Shown here: one piece after another, positions 1 through 7,095 of the stretch
How positions within the stretch are numbered: position 1 is the first letter of the stretch
Layout of the letters: every line of letters starts with the position of its first letter
The notes under the pieces: model-generated
Told to the model about the DNA's origin: nothing
The model's database searches: none
Seen by the model: the letters and a program-made list of their open reading frames with translations, nothing else
Translations under genes and position numbers: made by a program
Source of the DNA: JAZKIX01 sp040384645
Lineage (GTDB): Bacteria; Pseudomonadota; Gammaproteobacteria; Burkholderiales; Burkholderiaceae_D
Direction: 5' to 3'
Assembly (NCBI GenBank): GCA_040384645.1
Contig: JAZKIX010000127.1
Location: forward strand, 1-20,976
DNA: 20,976 nucleotides

Positions 1-110
1 GCGGACGGCCGTTAACCGTCACCCTGCTCTATGGAGTCCGGACCTTCCTCCCGCCGACCTTGTGATCCACCGAAGTGGCAAGGTCAGCCAGCGACTGTCT
101 GGCCTGCTTC
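1..110 (-). ncRNA. rnpB: RNase P RNA, 5' part (cut by window edge)
   Basis: This is the catalytic RNA of RNase P, which trims tRNA 5' leaders. Read on the minus strand, the segment begins GAAGCAGGCCAGACAGTCGC, close to the 5' end of bacterial type A RNase P RNAs. It continues through a P3-like hairpin (CTGACCTTG pairing with CAAGGTCGG) into GGAGGAAGGTCCGGACTCC and then CATAGAGCAGGGTGACGG, the conserved region around P4. The rest of the gene lies beyond base 1. The 5' end is set at 110 because a TACAAT -10 box lies seven bases upstream. The conserved block normally reads GAGGAAAGTCC; here one A is G. Identification is from memory of the family's conserved blocks. Confidence 0.9.
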
Positions 111-117
111 GGGTCGC

Positions 118-123
118 ATTGTA
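118..123 (-). promoter_or_regulatory. -10 box of the rnpB promoter
   Basis: Minus-strand TACAAT lies seven bases before G110, the predicted first base of rnpB. No good -35 hexamer is visible at 16-18 bases. The closest is a TTAGCC 19 bases upstream. Confidence 0.6.
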
Positions 124-236
124 CCGCGCTGGCGGCGCGCTTGGCTAACCGAAAAGCGTCGCCAATCAATTAATGCAGGCCGTATGGCGCGGTAAAAATA
201 GCCGGGCGATTGAATTGAAGACGCATTGCTTTTTGT

Positions 237-258
237 GGCAACGTTTCCAATTGTTGCC
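237..258 (-). terminator. Weak hairpin after the DUF72 gene
   Basis: A six-base stem, GGCAAC with GTTGCC, encloses a ten-base loop 44 bases past the DUF72 stop and upstream of the rnpB promoter. It could end the katE-DUF72 transcript, but no T-run follows on the minus strand, so it is only a candidate. Nothing else is visible between 124 and 301. Confidence 0.25.
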
Positions 259-301
259 TAAACCGAATGAGGGAAAATCCTATACCGCTGGAATCGCCGG
301 A

Positions 302-1045
302 TTATCGAATGCAAGACAAGAGGTATAGCGCATTACCCAGCGCGGCGCCATTGGCTGTATTGTCGAACACGCACCAGACGGACAAGCCAGCCTCGCGCTG
401 CAGATTGATCCACTGGCCCAGACTATCGAGATAGGCGGCGCTATAGGTCGAACGATAAATTTCAGGCGAGCCGTGTAGACGCAAATACACCGCGTCGGAA
501 ACGGGCGGTGGCGCCTGTAGCGCAATCGGGACCGGCGGCGGATCAGCAATGACGCGGCTGACATTGTGCGCTGCCAGCAATGCATTGGCTTCACTGCTAA
601 ACCACGATGGATGACGCGGTTCGCACATCAGCTTGACCGGTGTCTTGCCCCGCGCGACGTGAAAGAAGCTGCCGGCCACGGCTGCATCGAACGCCAATGT
701 CGGTGGCAGTTGCAGCAATAGACAACCGAGCTTTTCCCCCAAATGCGTCACTTCGCCGAGAAAATCATCGAGCAGATCGCCGACCCCAATCAGCTTTTTA
801 AAATGCGTGATGGTGCGTGGAATTTTGACGGAAAAACGAAAGCCCGCCGGCGTAGTGTCGCGCCAACGGGCATAGGTTTTCGGCTGATGCGGTCGATAAA
901 ATGAAGAATTGATTTCGACCGCCGGCAGCGCCGCCGCATAGCGCTGCAAATGACTGCCGGCTTGGCTTAATAGCGGATGGCTGGCATACGCCGAGGAAAT
1001 GCTCCAGCCGGCACAAGCGATAAAAATATCGGCAGTTGATTTCAT
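302..1045 (-). CDS. DUF72 (YecE-like) family protein
   Basis: This is a 247-residue protein of the DUF72/YecE family, a TIM-barrel-like family without an established reaction. The N-terminal IACAGWSISS, the following VEINSSFYRPHQPKTYARW and the FRFSVKIPRTITHFKKL stretch match the family's usual order of motifs. The central LGCLLLQLPPTLAFD, the EPRHPSWF segment and a C-terminal WCVFDNTANGAALGNA are also typical. Length is normal, and there is no signal peptide, so the protein is probably cytoplasmic. The start is the ATG at 1043-1045, preceded by AAGGCGG; a TTG one codon earlier is less likely. It lies 49 bases downstream of katE on the same strand and is probably co-transcribed with it, which hints at a role in oxidative stress, but that is inference. 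Confidence 0.85.
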   Translation of the reverse strand: MKSTADIFIACAGWSISSAYASHPLLSQAGSHLQRYAAALPAVEINSSFYRPHQPKTYARWRDTTPAGFRFSVKIPRTITHFKKLIGVGDLLDDFLGEVTHLGEKLGCLLLQLPPTLAFDAAVAGSFFHVARGKTPVKLMCEPRHPSWFSSEANALLAAHNVSRVIADPPPVPIALQAPPPVSDAVYLRLHGSPEIYRSTYSAAYLDSLGQWINLQREAGLSVWCVFDNTANGAALGNALYLLSCIR

Positions 1046-1094
1046 CAAGCTACCGCCTTATCGCTGGGTTTTCGACAATCCGATTGCAATGGCA

Positions 1095-3503
1095 TCAAAC
1101 CGCGGGCGGATCCATCTCACGTGCAAACGAACGATGGCCAACCAAGGCGTTGAAGAACCGGTGCAACGCTTGTTGCAGCGAGCTGTCTGCGCAGAAGACA
1201 ATTGCCGGATCAGGTTCCCCATTGGGCAAAGCGGTGGGAATCTGCGCTTTTGCCAACAAGCCGGCGCCAGCGCCGAGCACCAGCATCGGTTTGCAATGGC
1301 GAAACTGGTCCTTAATAAATTCCAGCACTTGGCCATTTTTACAAAAAGTGTCGACAGCGGCCTCACCGTCCGGCAAGACCACCGCGTCATATAACACCGA
1401 CGGCCCCGCTTCAATCGAAATCTCGACATTAATCGGCGCGCCGCCCTGGGTTGCAATTTGACCCAGATGCTGACCGACAAAACGCGGCACTGCGCCCGCT
1501 GCCAGCAGTCCGGCATACACCGTTCTGGCGCTAGTGCTATCGACCTCAGGCGCGACCAGAATCGCTACCCTGCGGCCACGGATGGTGCCGTCGCCGGGAC
1601 GGCTCATTAGCGACAGCGCAGGCGATGCGTCGTAGTGCGGCAATGGCGCCAATACCGGTGCCGGCGCTGGTACCGGGATGCCCAGCCCGGTTGCCACGCC
1701 TGTAGCTAATGCATCGTCCACATTAGCCAGCAAGGACAAGACACGCTCGCGGATTGCCTGCGTTTGCACCCGCGTCAATTCGAAGCGGAAGGCGTTGATG
1801 ATATGTTGTTGCTCCACCGCCGTCTGGCTGATCCAGAACAAGCGCGCCTGTGCATAATGTTCGGCAAAACGTTCCGCCTTGCCGCGCACTTTGTCGTCTG
1901 AAATCCGTTCTGGGTAGCTGGTGAAGCCCTTGGCCGCGCCGGCCTGAAACGGGCAACCGCCGCCCAGGGAATTGGGCTCATACGAGACCCGACCGCGATG
2001 CACAGCTTGCCGGTGCATGCCGTCACGCTGATTGTTATGCACTTGCGCAACAGGCGCATTGATCGGTATTTCATGGAAATTCGGGCCACCGAGTCGGCTG
2101 ATCTGGGTATCCAGATAAGAATGTATCCGTCCCTGCAATAGTGGATCGTTGGTGAAATCAATCCCTGGAATAATGTGTGCAGTGCAGAAGGCAACCTGCT
2201 CAGTTTCAGCAAAAAAATTATCCGGGTTGCGGTTCAATACCATGCGTCCCACCGGAATCACCGGTACCATTTCTTCCGGCACCAGTTTGGTCGCATCAAG
2301 CACGTCGAAGGCGAATGCTTCGGCTTGCGCTTCGGTAAATACTTGCAAACCCAACTCCCATTCCGGGAAAACGCCGGCTTCAATTGCTTCCCACAGGTCG
2401 CGCCGGTGGAAGTCGCTATCGGCACCGGCGATCTTGACCGCTTCATCCCACGCCAGCGAATGGGTGCCGGCGATCGGGTTCCAGTGGAATTTGCAGAAGA
2501 CTGATTCGCCTGCGGCATTGACCAGACGAAAGGTATGCACGCCAAACCCTTGCATCATGCGATAGCTGCGCGGGATCGCGCGGTCCGACATTTGCCACAG
2601 CAACATATGGGTCGATTCCGGCATCAGCGAGACAAAATCCCAAAACGTGTCGTGCGCGCTGGACGCCTGCGGCATGGCGAAATGCGGCTCTGGCTTGACC
2701 GCATGCACCAAGTCGGGGAACTTCATCGCGTCCTGGATAAAAAACACCGGAATGTTATTGCCTACCAAATCCCAATTGCCTTCGTCGGTATAAAACTTGA
2801 CGGCAAAGCCGCGTACATCGCGCACCGTATCGGCCGAGCCGCGCTCGCCGGCAACGGTCGAAAACCGCACGAAAGTCGGCGTCCGCTTGCCAGCCGCGGC
2901 AAATGGTGCGGCGCGGGTCAATTGCGACAAATCGTTATAACTTTCAAAATAGCCATGCGCCGCCGAACCACGCGCATGCACCACCCGTTCTGGAATCCGC
3001 TCGTGATCGAAGTGCGTTATTTTTTCACGCAAGATGAAGTCTTCCAGCGCCGTCGGACCACGCAAGCCGACCTTCAGCGAATTTTGATTGTCGGCAATCG
3101 CAACGCCCTGATTGGTGGTCAGCACGCTGGCGCCGGAATCGACCCTGACCCGATCCAGCGAACCGACCGTCGGATTATTTGATTGCGGCGGCGTGCCGCT
3201 GCCCACTTTTGCCGATGCGGCATTCTCAGTGATCGTACTGGCCGTTGCTACCTTGGTGGCAGGATCCAGATGCACGCCTTCAGGTATTGGATCGGCGCTG
3301 CCAAATTCGCCCGGCTTATTTGGATTATTCGGCATTTGCGCGGTGAGCTTGACCGATCCAACGATCTTTTTCAGCAGCTCGGCCGGCGTATCGCTTCCAG
3401 GACCAAAGGATTTTGGCGCTGTGCCTGTAGATGGCCCGGAAACGGTGCTCAGGACAGATCCGGCACCTTCAATTGGTAAAACCTGGTCTTTACGCGTTGC
3501 CAT
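1095..3503 (-). CDS. katE: Large-subunit monofunctional catalase (HPII/KatE type)
   Basis: Haem catalase that converts hydrogen peroxide to water and oxygen; probably a cytoplasmic homotetramer. At 802 residues it is of the large-subunit class (E. coli HPII is about 753). Residues 1-110 are a Pro/Gly/Ser-rich extension. The catalase core follows at about 120-620, with catalytic His176 in RVVHARGSAAHG, Asn249 in DLVGNNIPVFF and the proximal haem-ligand Tyr463 in RIHSYLDTQ. A linker rich in Pro and Ala leads to a flavodoxin/DJ-1-like C-terminal domain at about 640-790 (RRVAILVAPEVD, YDAVVLPDG, LVLGAGAGLL). The ATG follows AAGGGG with four bases between. It is divergent from the hemerythrin gene, with 240 bases between the two starts, and is followed by DUF72. 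All key catalytic residues are present. Confidence 0.95.
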   Translation of the reverse strand: MATRKDQVLPIEGAGSVLSTVSGPSTGTAPKSFGPGSDTPAELLKKIVGSVKLTAQMPNNPNKPGEFGSADPIPEGVHLDPATKVATASTITENAASAKVGSGTPPQSNNPTVGSLDRVRVDSGASVLTTNQGVAIADNQNSLKVGLRGPTALEDFILREKITHFDHERIPERVVHARGSAAHGYFESYNDLSQLTRAAPFAAAGKRTPTFVRFSTVAGERGSADTVRDVRGFAVKFYTDEGNWDLVGNNIPVFFIQDAMKFPDLVHAVKPEPHFAMPQASSAHDTFWDFVSLMPESTHMLLWQMSDRAIPRSYRMMQGFGVHTFRLVNAAGESVFCKFHWNPIAGTHSLAWDEAVKIAGADSDFHRRDLWEAIEAGVFPEWELGLQVFTEAQAEAFAFDVLDATKLVPEEMVPVIPVGRMVLNRNPDNFFAETEQVAFCTAHIIPGIDFTNDPLLQGRIHSYLDTQISRLGGPNFHEIPINAPVAQVHNNQRDGMHRQAVHRGRVSYEPNSLGGGCPFQAGAAKGFTSYPERISDDKVRGKAERFAEHYAQARLFWISQTAVEQQHIINAFRFELTRVQTQAIRERVLSLLANVDDALATGVATGLGIPVPAPAPVLAPLPHYDASPALSLMSRPGDGTIRGRRVAILVAPEVDSTSARTVYAGLLAAGAVPRFVGQHLGQIATQGGAPINVEISIEAGPSVLYDAVVLPDGEAAVDTFCKNGQVLEFIKDQFRHCKPMLVLGAGAGLLAKAQIPTALPNGEPDPAIVFCADSSLQQALHRFFNALVGHRSFAREMDPPAV

Positions 3504-3743
3504 ATATCCCCTTGTGGTTTGTGAGAAATCTAAACTTCAAGAGTTGATCGTAAAGCGAAACGCATGAATATTTTGTGCGCTAAATCACACTCGGTGCGAT
3601 TGAAAAGTGTCAGGCAATTTCACCGCATAGGCTTAAAAAACAAGCAAGGGAGAAAATCCCGATGCGCGTTAGTTACCGCACATACAAGCAATTACCTTGC
3701 GACGATGATGGGTATTCAAAATTCTCTTAAGGGACTACCGATC

Positions 3744-4123
3744 ATGAAAAGCGAATCAGGCCATCCATCACATAAAGATGCTATCGCGCTCCTTAAAGCC
3801 GATCATGTCAAAGTCAAGACGGCATTCCAAGTCTACGAATCGTTGAGCGAAAAATCGTATGCCACCAAAAAGAAATTGGCCGATTCGATCTGCGCCGATC
3901 TGCGTATCCATACCCTGGTTGAAGAAGAGATTTTTTATCCGCAGGTTAAATCTGCATTAAAAGAGACTATCACCATCTATAAACTGGCNNNNNNNNNNAG
4001 CATCATGTAAAAGAAGAAGAGCAAGAAATGTTTCCGCTGGCAAAAAAATTGAAGCTCGATTTGGTCGCGCTGGGCACAGAAATGGCGGCCCGCAAAGAGT
4101 CGCTGCAGCTCGAACACGTATAA
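3744..4123 (+). CDS. Hemerythrin HHE-domain protein, interrupted by an assembly gap
   Basis: Small cytoplasmic four-helix protein of the hemerythrin HHE cation-binding family, expected to bind a di-iron centre and possibly to sense or carry oxygen or nitric oxide. Before the gap, residues 1-82 carry KADHVKVK (His21) and RIHTLVEEEIFYP (His56, Glu60). After the gap, in another frame, HHVKEEEQEMFPLAKKLKLD and a LEHV C-terminus complete the canonical last helix. The helix III region with its own His is missing. The upstream frame has codons starting at positions divisible by 3 and the downstream frame is offset by two, so the true gap length must be 2 modulo 3. Family length suggests that 35-40 residues are lost. 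The start ATG has AAGGGA ten bases upstream. The gene is probably intact in the organism. Confidence 0.85.
3989..3998. other. Assembly gap (10 N) inside the hemerythrin gene
   Basis: Ten unknown bases stand between two halves of one protein that lie in different frames. The number of N is a placeholder and is too small. About 105-120 bases are expected from family length. Confidence 0.95.
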
Positions 4124-4130
4124 AAAGTTA

Positions 4131-4156
4131 AATATCTCAAACGATATTATTTTTTT
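4131..4156 (+). terminator. AT-rich terminator after the hemerythrin gene
   Basis: AATATC pairs with GATATT around a TCAAAC loop, followed after one base by a run of seven T. It starts seven bases after the hemerythrin stop. The stem is AT-rich and therefore weak. Confidence 0.45.
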
Positions 4157-4171
4157 AAGCAACTTTTTAAC

Positions 4172-4187
4172 TGTGACTATTGTCACA
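4172..4187. promoter_or_regulatory. CRP-type operator
   Basis: TGTGA-CTATTG-TCACA is a perfect match to the CRP half-sites with a six-base spacer. It lies about 140 bases upstream of the HTH gene at 4330 and just after the hemerythrin terminator, a plausible activator position if transcription begins about 60-80 bases downstream of it. Binding by a CRP/FNR-family protein is inferred from the motif alone. Confidence 0.55.
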
Positions 4188-4329
4188 TCCAAGGTCAGCA
4201 AACAATGGCTGCAAGCAATGATGCCAAACTGGTTTTGCATGACTGTTGTTTTGACGCCGGTGGCCATGACGAGCGTAATTCGCACGGCCAATGAAGGCAA
4301 CGCCATTTTTATTTTTTGATAGGACCATT

Positions 4330-4632
4330 ATGGGCACGATGAACGAGGCACTCGATAGCAACGCAAAAACCTACGATCCCAATCCATTGCTGGATACATT
4401 ACTGGAAAAACTACGTCTCAAAAACGATGCCGCACTATCGCGACTATTGGAAGTCGCCCCGCCCGTGATCAGCAAAATCCGCCATCACAAATTGCCAGTC
4501 GGCGCCTCCATGCTGATCCGCATGCATGAAGTGAGCCAATTCAGTATCCGAGAATTACGCGATTTGATGGGCGATCATCGCGGCAAATTCCGGATCAGCA
4601 AAGTGCAATTCTTGGACAAGAAATTCAGCTGA
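4330..4632 (+). CDS. Small helix-turn-helix protein
   Basis: This is a 100-residue predicted DNA-binding protein. Residues 20-80 form a compact lambda-repressor-like HTH: LLDTLLEKLRLKNDAALSR, then EVAPPVISKIRHHKLPVGAS, where VISKIR is the likely recognition helix, then SIRELRDLMG. Outside this there is only a short polar N-terminus and a basic tail (KFRISKVQFLDKKFS). I recognise the type as a small stand-alone HTH protein frequent in Oxalobacteraceae, with no known targets. The ATG at 4330 follows AGGA with five bases between; a second in-frame ATG at 4339 is possible. It has a CRP-type site upstream and its own terminator downstream, so it is monocistronic. Confidence 0.8.
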   Translation: MGTMNEALDSNAKTYDPNPLLDTLLEKLRLKNDAALSRLLEVAPPVISKIRHHKLPVGASMLIRMHEVSQFSIRELRDLMGDHRGKFRISKVQFLDKKFS

Positions 4633-4667
4633 AAAAAATAATTACGCGCAAGCGACTTAGTACAAAG

Positions 4668-4712
4668 GCTCGTCCCGCCGCAACACTCGAAAACGGCAGG
4701 ATGGGCTTTTTT
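4668..4712 (+). terminator. Rho-independent terminator of the HTH gene
   Basis: GCTCGTCCCGCCG (4668-4680) pairs with CGGCAGGATGGGC (4694-4706), with one mismatch and two G-U pairs, around a 13-base loop. Six T follow directly. It lies 35 bases after the HTH stop. Confidence 0.8.
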
Positions 4713-4804
4713 ACGAACCTTGTTAATAGAAATTGCTCGACTGTAGTTCTTGGACACTGGATTATTTCTTGAAAATGCCCATTTGTCGTTGCGACTGCTC
4801 AGAC

Positions 4805-4834
4805 GATTAAACGATGCTTTCGCATCATTTAATC
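4805..4834. repeat. Hairpin of the GATGC/GCATC type, copy 1
   Basis: GATTAAACGATGC (4805-4817) pairs with GCATCATTTAATC (4822-4834) with a single C/A mismatch and a TTTC loop. It shares the GATGC...GCATC core and TTAAA flanks with a second hairpin 17 bases further on. Confidence 0.6.
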
Positions 4835-4850
4835 CATATCGTAAGAAAAA

Positions 4851-4888
4851 TTAAATAGAGCCGATGCGATCGCATCGATTTTATTTAA
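4851..4888. repeat. Hairpin of the GATGC/GCATC type, copy 2
   Basis: A perfect 16-base palindrome, CGATGCGATCGCATCG (4862-4877), is flanked by TTAAATA on the left and TATTTAA on the right, which extends the stem imperfectly to about 18 pairs. Together with copy 1 this resembles paired REP-like elements, though no transposase is nearby. Confidence 0.55.
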
Positions 4889-5193
4889 GCCCTCTGACTC
4901 AAAAGTCAATTGGACGAGATTACGCTCGCTTGGACGAACCAGACTTTCAACACCGCTTCGAGATCTGATGCAACTTTCAGCCTTTAAGGGAAAGCGCGCA
5001 TTTCCCTATTGCCCATATCTCAATATCAGGCGGAGAAACGTACCGGCTGAAGTCGCTTATTGAAAGCAGCTCCATTTCCAGTCATGACAAAAACGGCAAA
5101 ATCATGGCCGCGATCTAGTCTAAAATTGGGTGCTGTTGTCAATTTCAATCGCGTGGACGCAATAAATATACCTAGCTCAACCGCATTCAAAAT

Positions 5194-5219
5194 GAGGGGT
5201 ATATCCACTTTTACCCCTC
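5194..5219. promoter_or_regulatory. Inverted repeat upstream of mdlA
   Basis: GAGGGGTA (5194-5201) and TACCCCTC (5212-5219) form a perfect eight-base inverted repeat with a ten-base spacer, 116 bases before the mdlA start. No T-run follows, so it looks more like an operator than a terminator. No specific regulator is recognised. Confidence 0.35.
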
Positions 5220-5249
5220 CACCCGCAGGTTTTCATTGGCTGTTATAAA

Positions 5250-5265
5250 ATACACCCCTGTGTAT
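5250..5265. promoter_or_regulatory. Inverted repeat close to the mdlA promoter region
   Basis: ATACAC-CCCT-GTGTAT is a perfect six-base inverted repeat with a four-base spacer, embedded in AAAA and TATTTTT flanks, 70 bases upstream of mdlA. It is a candidate operator for the exporter operon. The assignment rests on position and symmetry only. Confidence 0.35.
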
Positions 5266-5334
5266 ATTTTTAGCTAATTCACGCAAAAGTACGACAATCC
5301 AGCCCGACCCGCAGCACATCATGAGACTGTCCCA

Positions 5335-7095
5335 ATGACCCTATATCGCTTGATCGGCAATTTCGTCCGCCAGCATTGGCGCGCCTACGCTTCGTCGGCG
5401 GTGATGCTGGCCGGCATAGCAACCTTGATCGTCCTGATTCCGCGCAAGGTCGGGCACTTGGTCGATGGTTTAGTGGCGCACACGCTGGCGGGCGACGAGT
5501 TGTTGATCCAGTTGGGCTGGCTGGTGTCGATGGGGATTGCGATTTATTTCTTGCGGGTCGGCTGGCGTTTGCGGCTGTATGCGGCGGCCTATCAATTCGG
5601 GGTTGGCTTGCGCACCCGTTTGTATGACCGGCTGTCTTTGCAAAGCCCACTGTTTTATCAAGGCCAGCGCACCGGCGATTTGATGGCGCTGGCGACCAAC
5701 GATATCGATGCGGTCGAGATGGCGGCCGGCGAGGCGATGCTGGCCGGGTTTGACGGCACGCTCACTTTGCTGATGGTATTGGCGATGATGTTTCTGGGTG
5801 TCGATTGGCGGCTAACGGTGGTGGCGCTACTACCCTTCCCGTTCATGGCGTTTGCATTTTGGCGCATTTCCAGCCATGTCCATACAGCGTCGCGCGATTC
5901 GCTCAATCGCTTCAGCAATCTTAATGACCATGTGCAAGAAACCCTGTCTGGCGTGCGTACCTTGCGTGCGCTGGGACTGGAAGATCGCAGCGCGAAACAA
6001 TTTGCCGAACTGGCCGAAAACGCCGCCGGCGCCAGCTTGCGGGCGCAAGCGTGGGAAGCGGCGTACGAACCGGCGGTCGGCCTGACCATGTCGACGGCTA
6101 CCGTACTGACCTTGGGACTGGGCAGTTATCTGGTGTGGCATCAGCAATTGACGATTGGAGAATTGACCAGCTTCAGCATGTACCTCGGGCAATTGATCTG
6201 GCCCATGTTTGCCGCCGGTTGGGTTTTGTCGCTGATGGAACGCGGCCGCGCCGCCTGGGGTCGGCTAGAGCCGGTGCTGGCGGCCTCGCTGACGATTGAA
6301 GATCATGGCAGTGTTAGCAAACTCGCTACTTTCACCCCCGGCACACTGTCGGCGCAAGCGCTGCATTTTTCTTATCCAGGCCAGAGTGCGGCGGCGCTGG
6401 CTGAGGTGTCATTCACTCTTAAGCCTGGACAAACGCTGGGCTTGGTCGGCCCGACAGGATGTGGCAAATCCACCCTGCTGCGCTTGCTGCTGCGCCAGTT
6501 TACAGCGCAATCTGGCCAGATTAGATGGGGCGCGCATACGCTGGAAGATTATTCGCTGGCGATTTTACGCTCTGCCATTAGCTGGGTGCCGCAAGAATCG
6601 TTTTTATTTTCTGCCTCGATTGCCGACAATATCGCGCTGGCGAAATCCGATGCCACCCGCGCCGAGATCGAACACGTAGCGATGCTGGCCGCGATTCACG
6701 ACGACATCCTGCGCTTTCCGCAAGGCTACGACACGCCGGTCGGCGAACGCGGCATTACCCTGTCCGGCGGGCAACGGCAACGGGTGGCGATTGCACGTGC
6801 GCTGCTGGCTGATAGCGCGCTTTTGCTGCTGGACGATGCCTTGTCGGCGGTCGATACCGGCACCGAAGCCAATATCCTGCAACATCTGGGCGAGCTACGC
6901 AGCGCCAGTGCCGAGCGCAGCGTCATCATCGCCAGCCATCGCCTGAGCGCGGTCGCCAGCGCCGATCACATCATCGTCTTGCGCGACGGCCGCATCAGCG
7001 AAAGCGGCAGCCACGACGCCCTGCTGGCGCAAGATGGCTGGTATGCCAGCCAATGGCGTTATCAACAACTGGAGGCCAGTCTCGATGCACTCTGA
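5335..7095 (+). CDS. mdlA: Heterodimeric ABC exporter subunit, MdlA-like
   Basis: One half of an inner-membrane multidrug-type ABC exporter (586 residues, membrane domain fused to ATPase). Six membrane segments are visible within residues 20-300. The nucleotide domain has Walker A GPTGCGKST (372-380), the Q-loop VPQES near 418-422, a canonical signature LSGGQ (476-480), Walker B LLLLDD (496-501) and the switch His535. The catalytic Glu position after Walker B is Asp501, as in E. coli MdlA, so this subunit contributes the degenerate ATP site. The start ATG has only a weak ribosome site. The gene overlaps mdlB by 11 bases, pointing to translational coupling. The substrate is unknown; family members are linked to drug or lipid export. 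Confidence 0.85.
   Translation: MTLYRLIGNFVRQHWRAYASSAVMLAGIATLIVLIPRKVGHLVDGLVAHTLAGDELLIQLGWLVSMGIAIYFLRVGWRLRLYAAAYQFGVGLRTRLYDRLSLQSPLFYQGQRTGDLMALATNDIDAVEMAAGEAMLAGFDGTLTLLMVLAMMFLGVDWRLTVVALLPFPFMAFAFWRISSHVHTASRDSLNRFSNLNDHVQETLSGVRTLRALGLEDRSAKQFAELAENAAGASLRAQAWEAAYEPAVGLTMSTATVLTLGLGSYLVWHQQLTIGELTSFSMYLGQLIWPMFAAGWVLSLMERGRAAWGRLEPVLAASLTIEDHGSVSKLATFTPGTLSAQALHFSYPGQSAAALAEVSFTLKPGQTLGLVGPTGCGKSTLLRLLLRQFTAQSGQIRWGAHTLEDYSLAILRSAISWVPQESFLFSASIADNIALAKSDATRAEIEHVAMLAAIHDDILRFPQGYDTPVGERGITLSGGQRQRVAIARALLADSALLLLDDALSAVDTGTEANILQHLGELRSASAERSVIIASHRLSAVASADHIIVLRDGRISESGSHDALLAQDGWYASQWRYQQLEASLDAL

Larger units (their letters stand above)
4713..5334. other. Gene-free stretch with several inverted repeats
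   Basis: No convincing coding sequence is visible in 620 bases. Short open frames of about 60 codons exist on both strands near 5026-5248, but they overlap each other and match no family I know. The stretch contains the hairpins and inverted repeats listed separately, including GGGAAA-type arms at 4987-4993 and 5001-5007 around GCGCGCA. Confidence 0.5.

Noticed and set aside
2535..3182. 215-codon open frame on the plus strand opposite katE
   Set aside because: It lies wholly inside katE, has no family resemblance, and is explained by GC-rich codon use in the real gene.
3564..3743. N-terminal extension of the hemerythrin gene
   Set aside because: The frame stays open upstream, but the family starts at the ATG at 3744, which has AAGGGA ten bases upstream; the extension looks non-coding.
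5026..5248. Two short open frames of about 60 codons, one on each strand
   Set aside because: They overlap each other, have no clear ribosome site, and resemble no protein I know. A degraded gene cannot be excluded.
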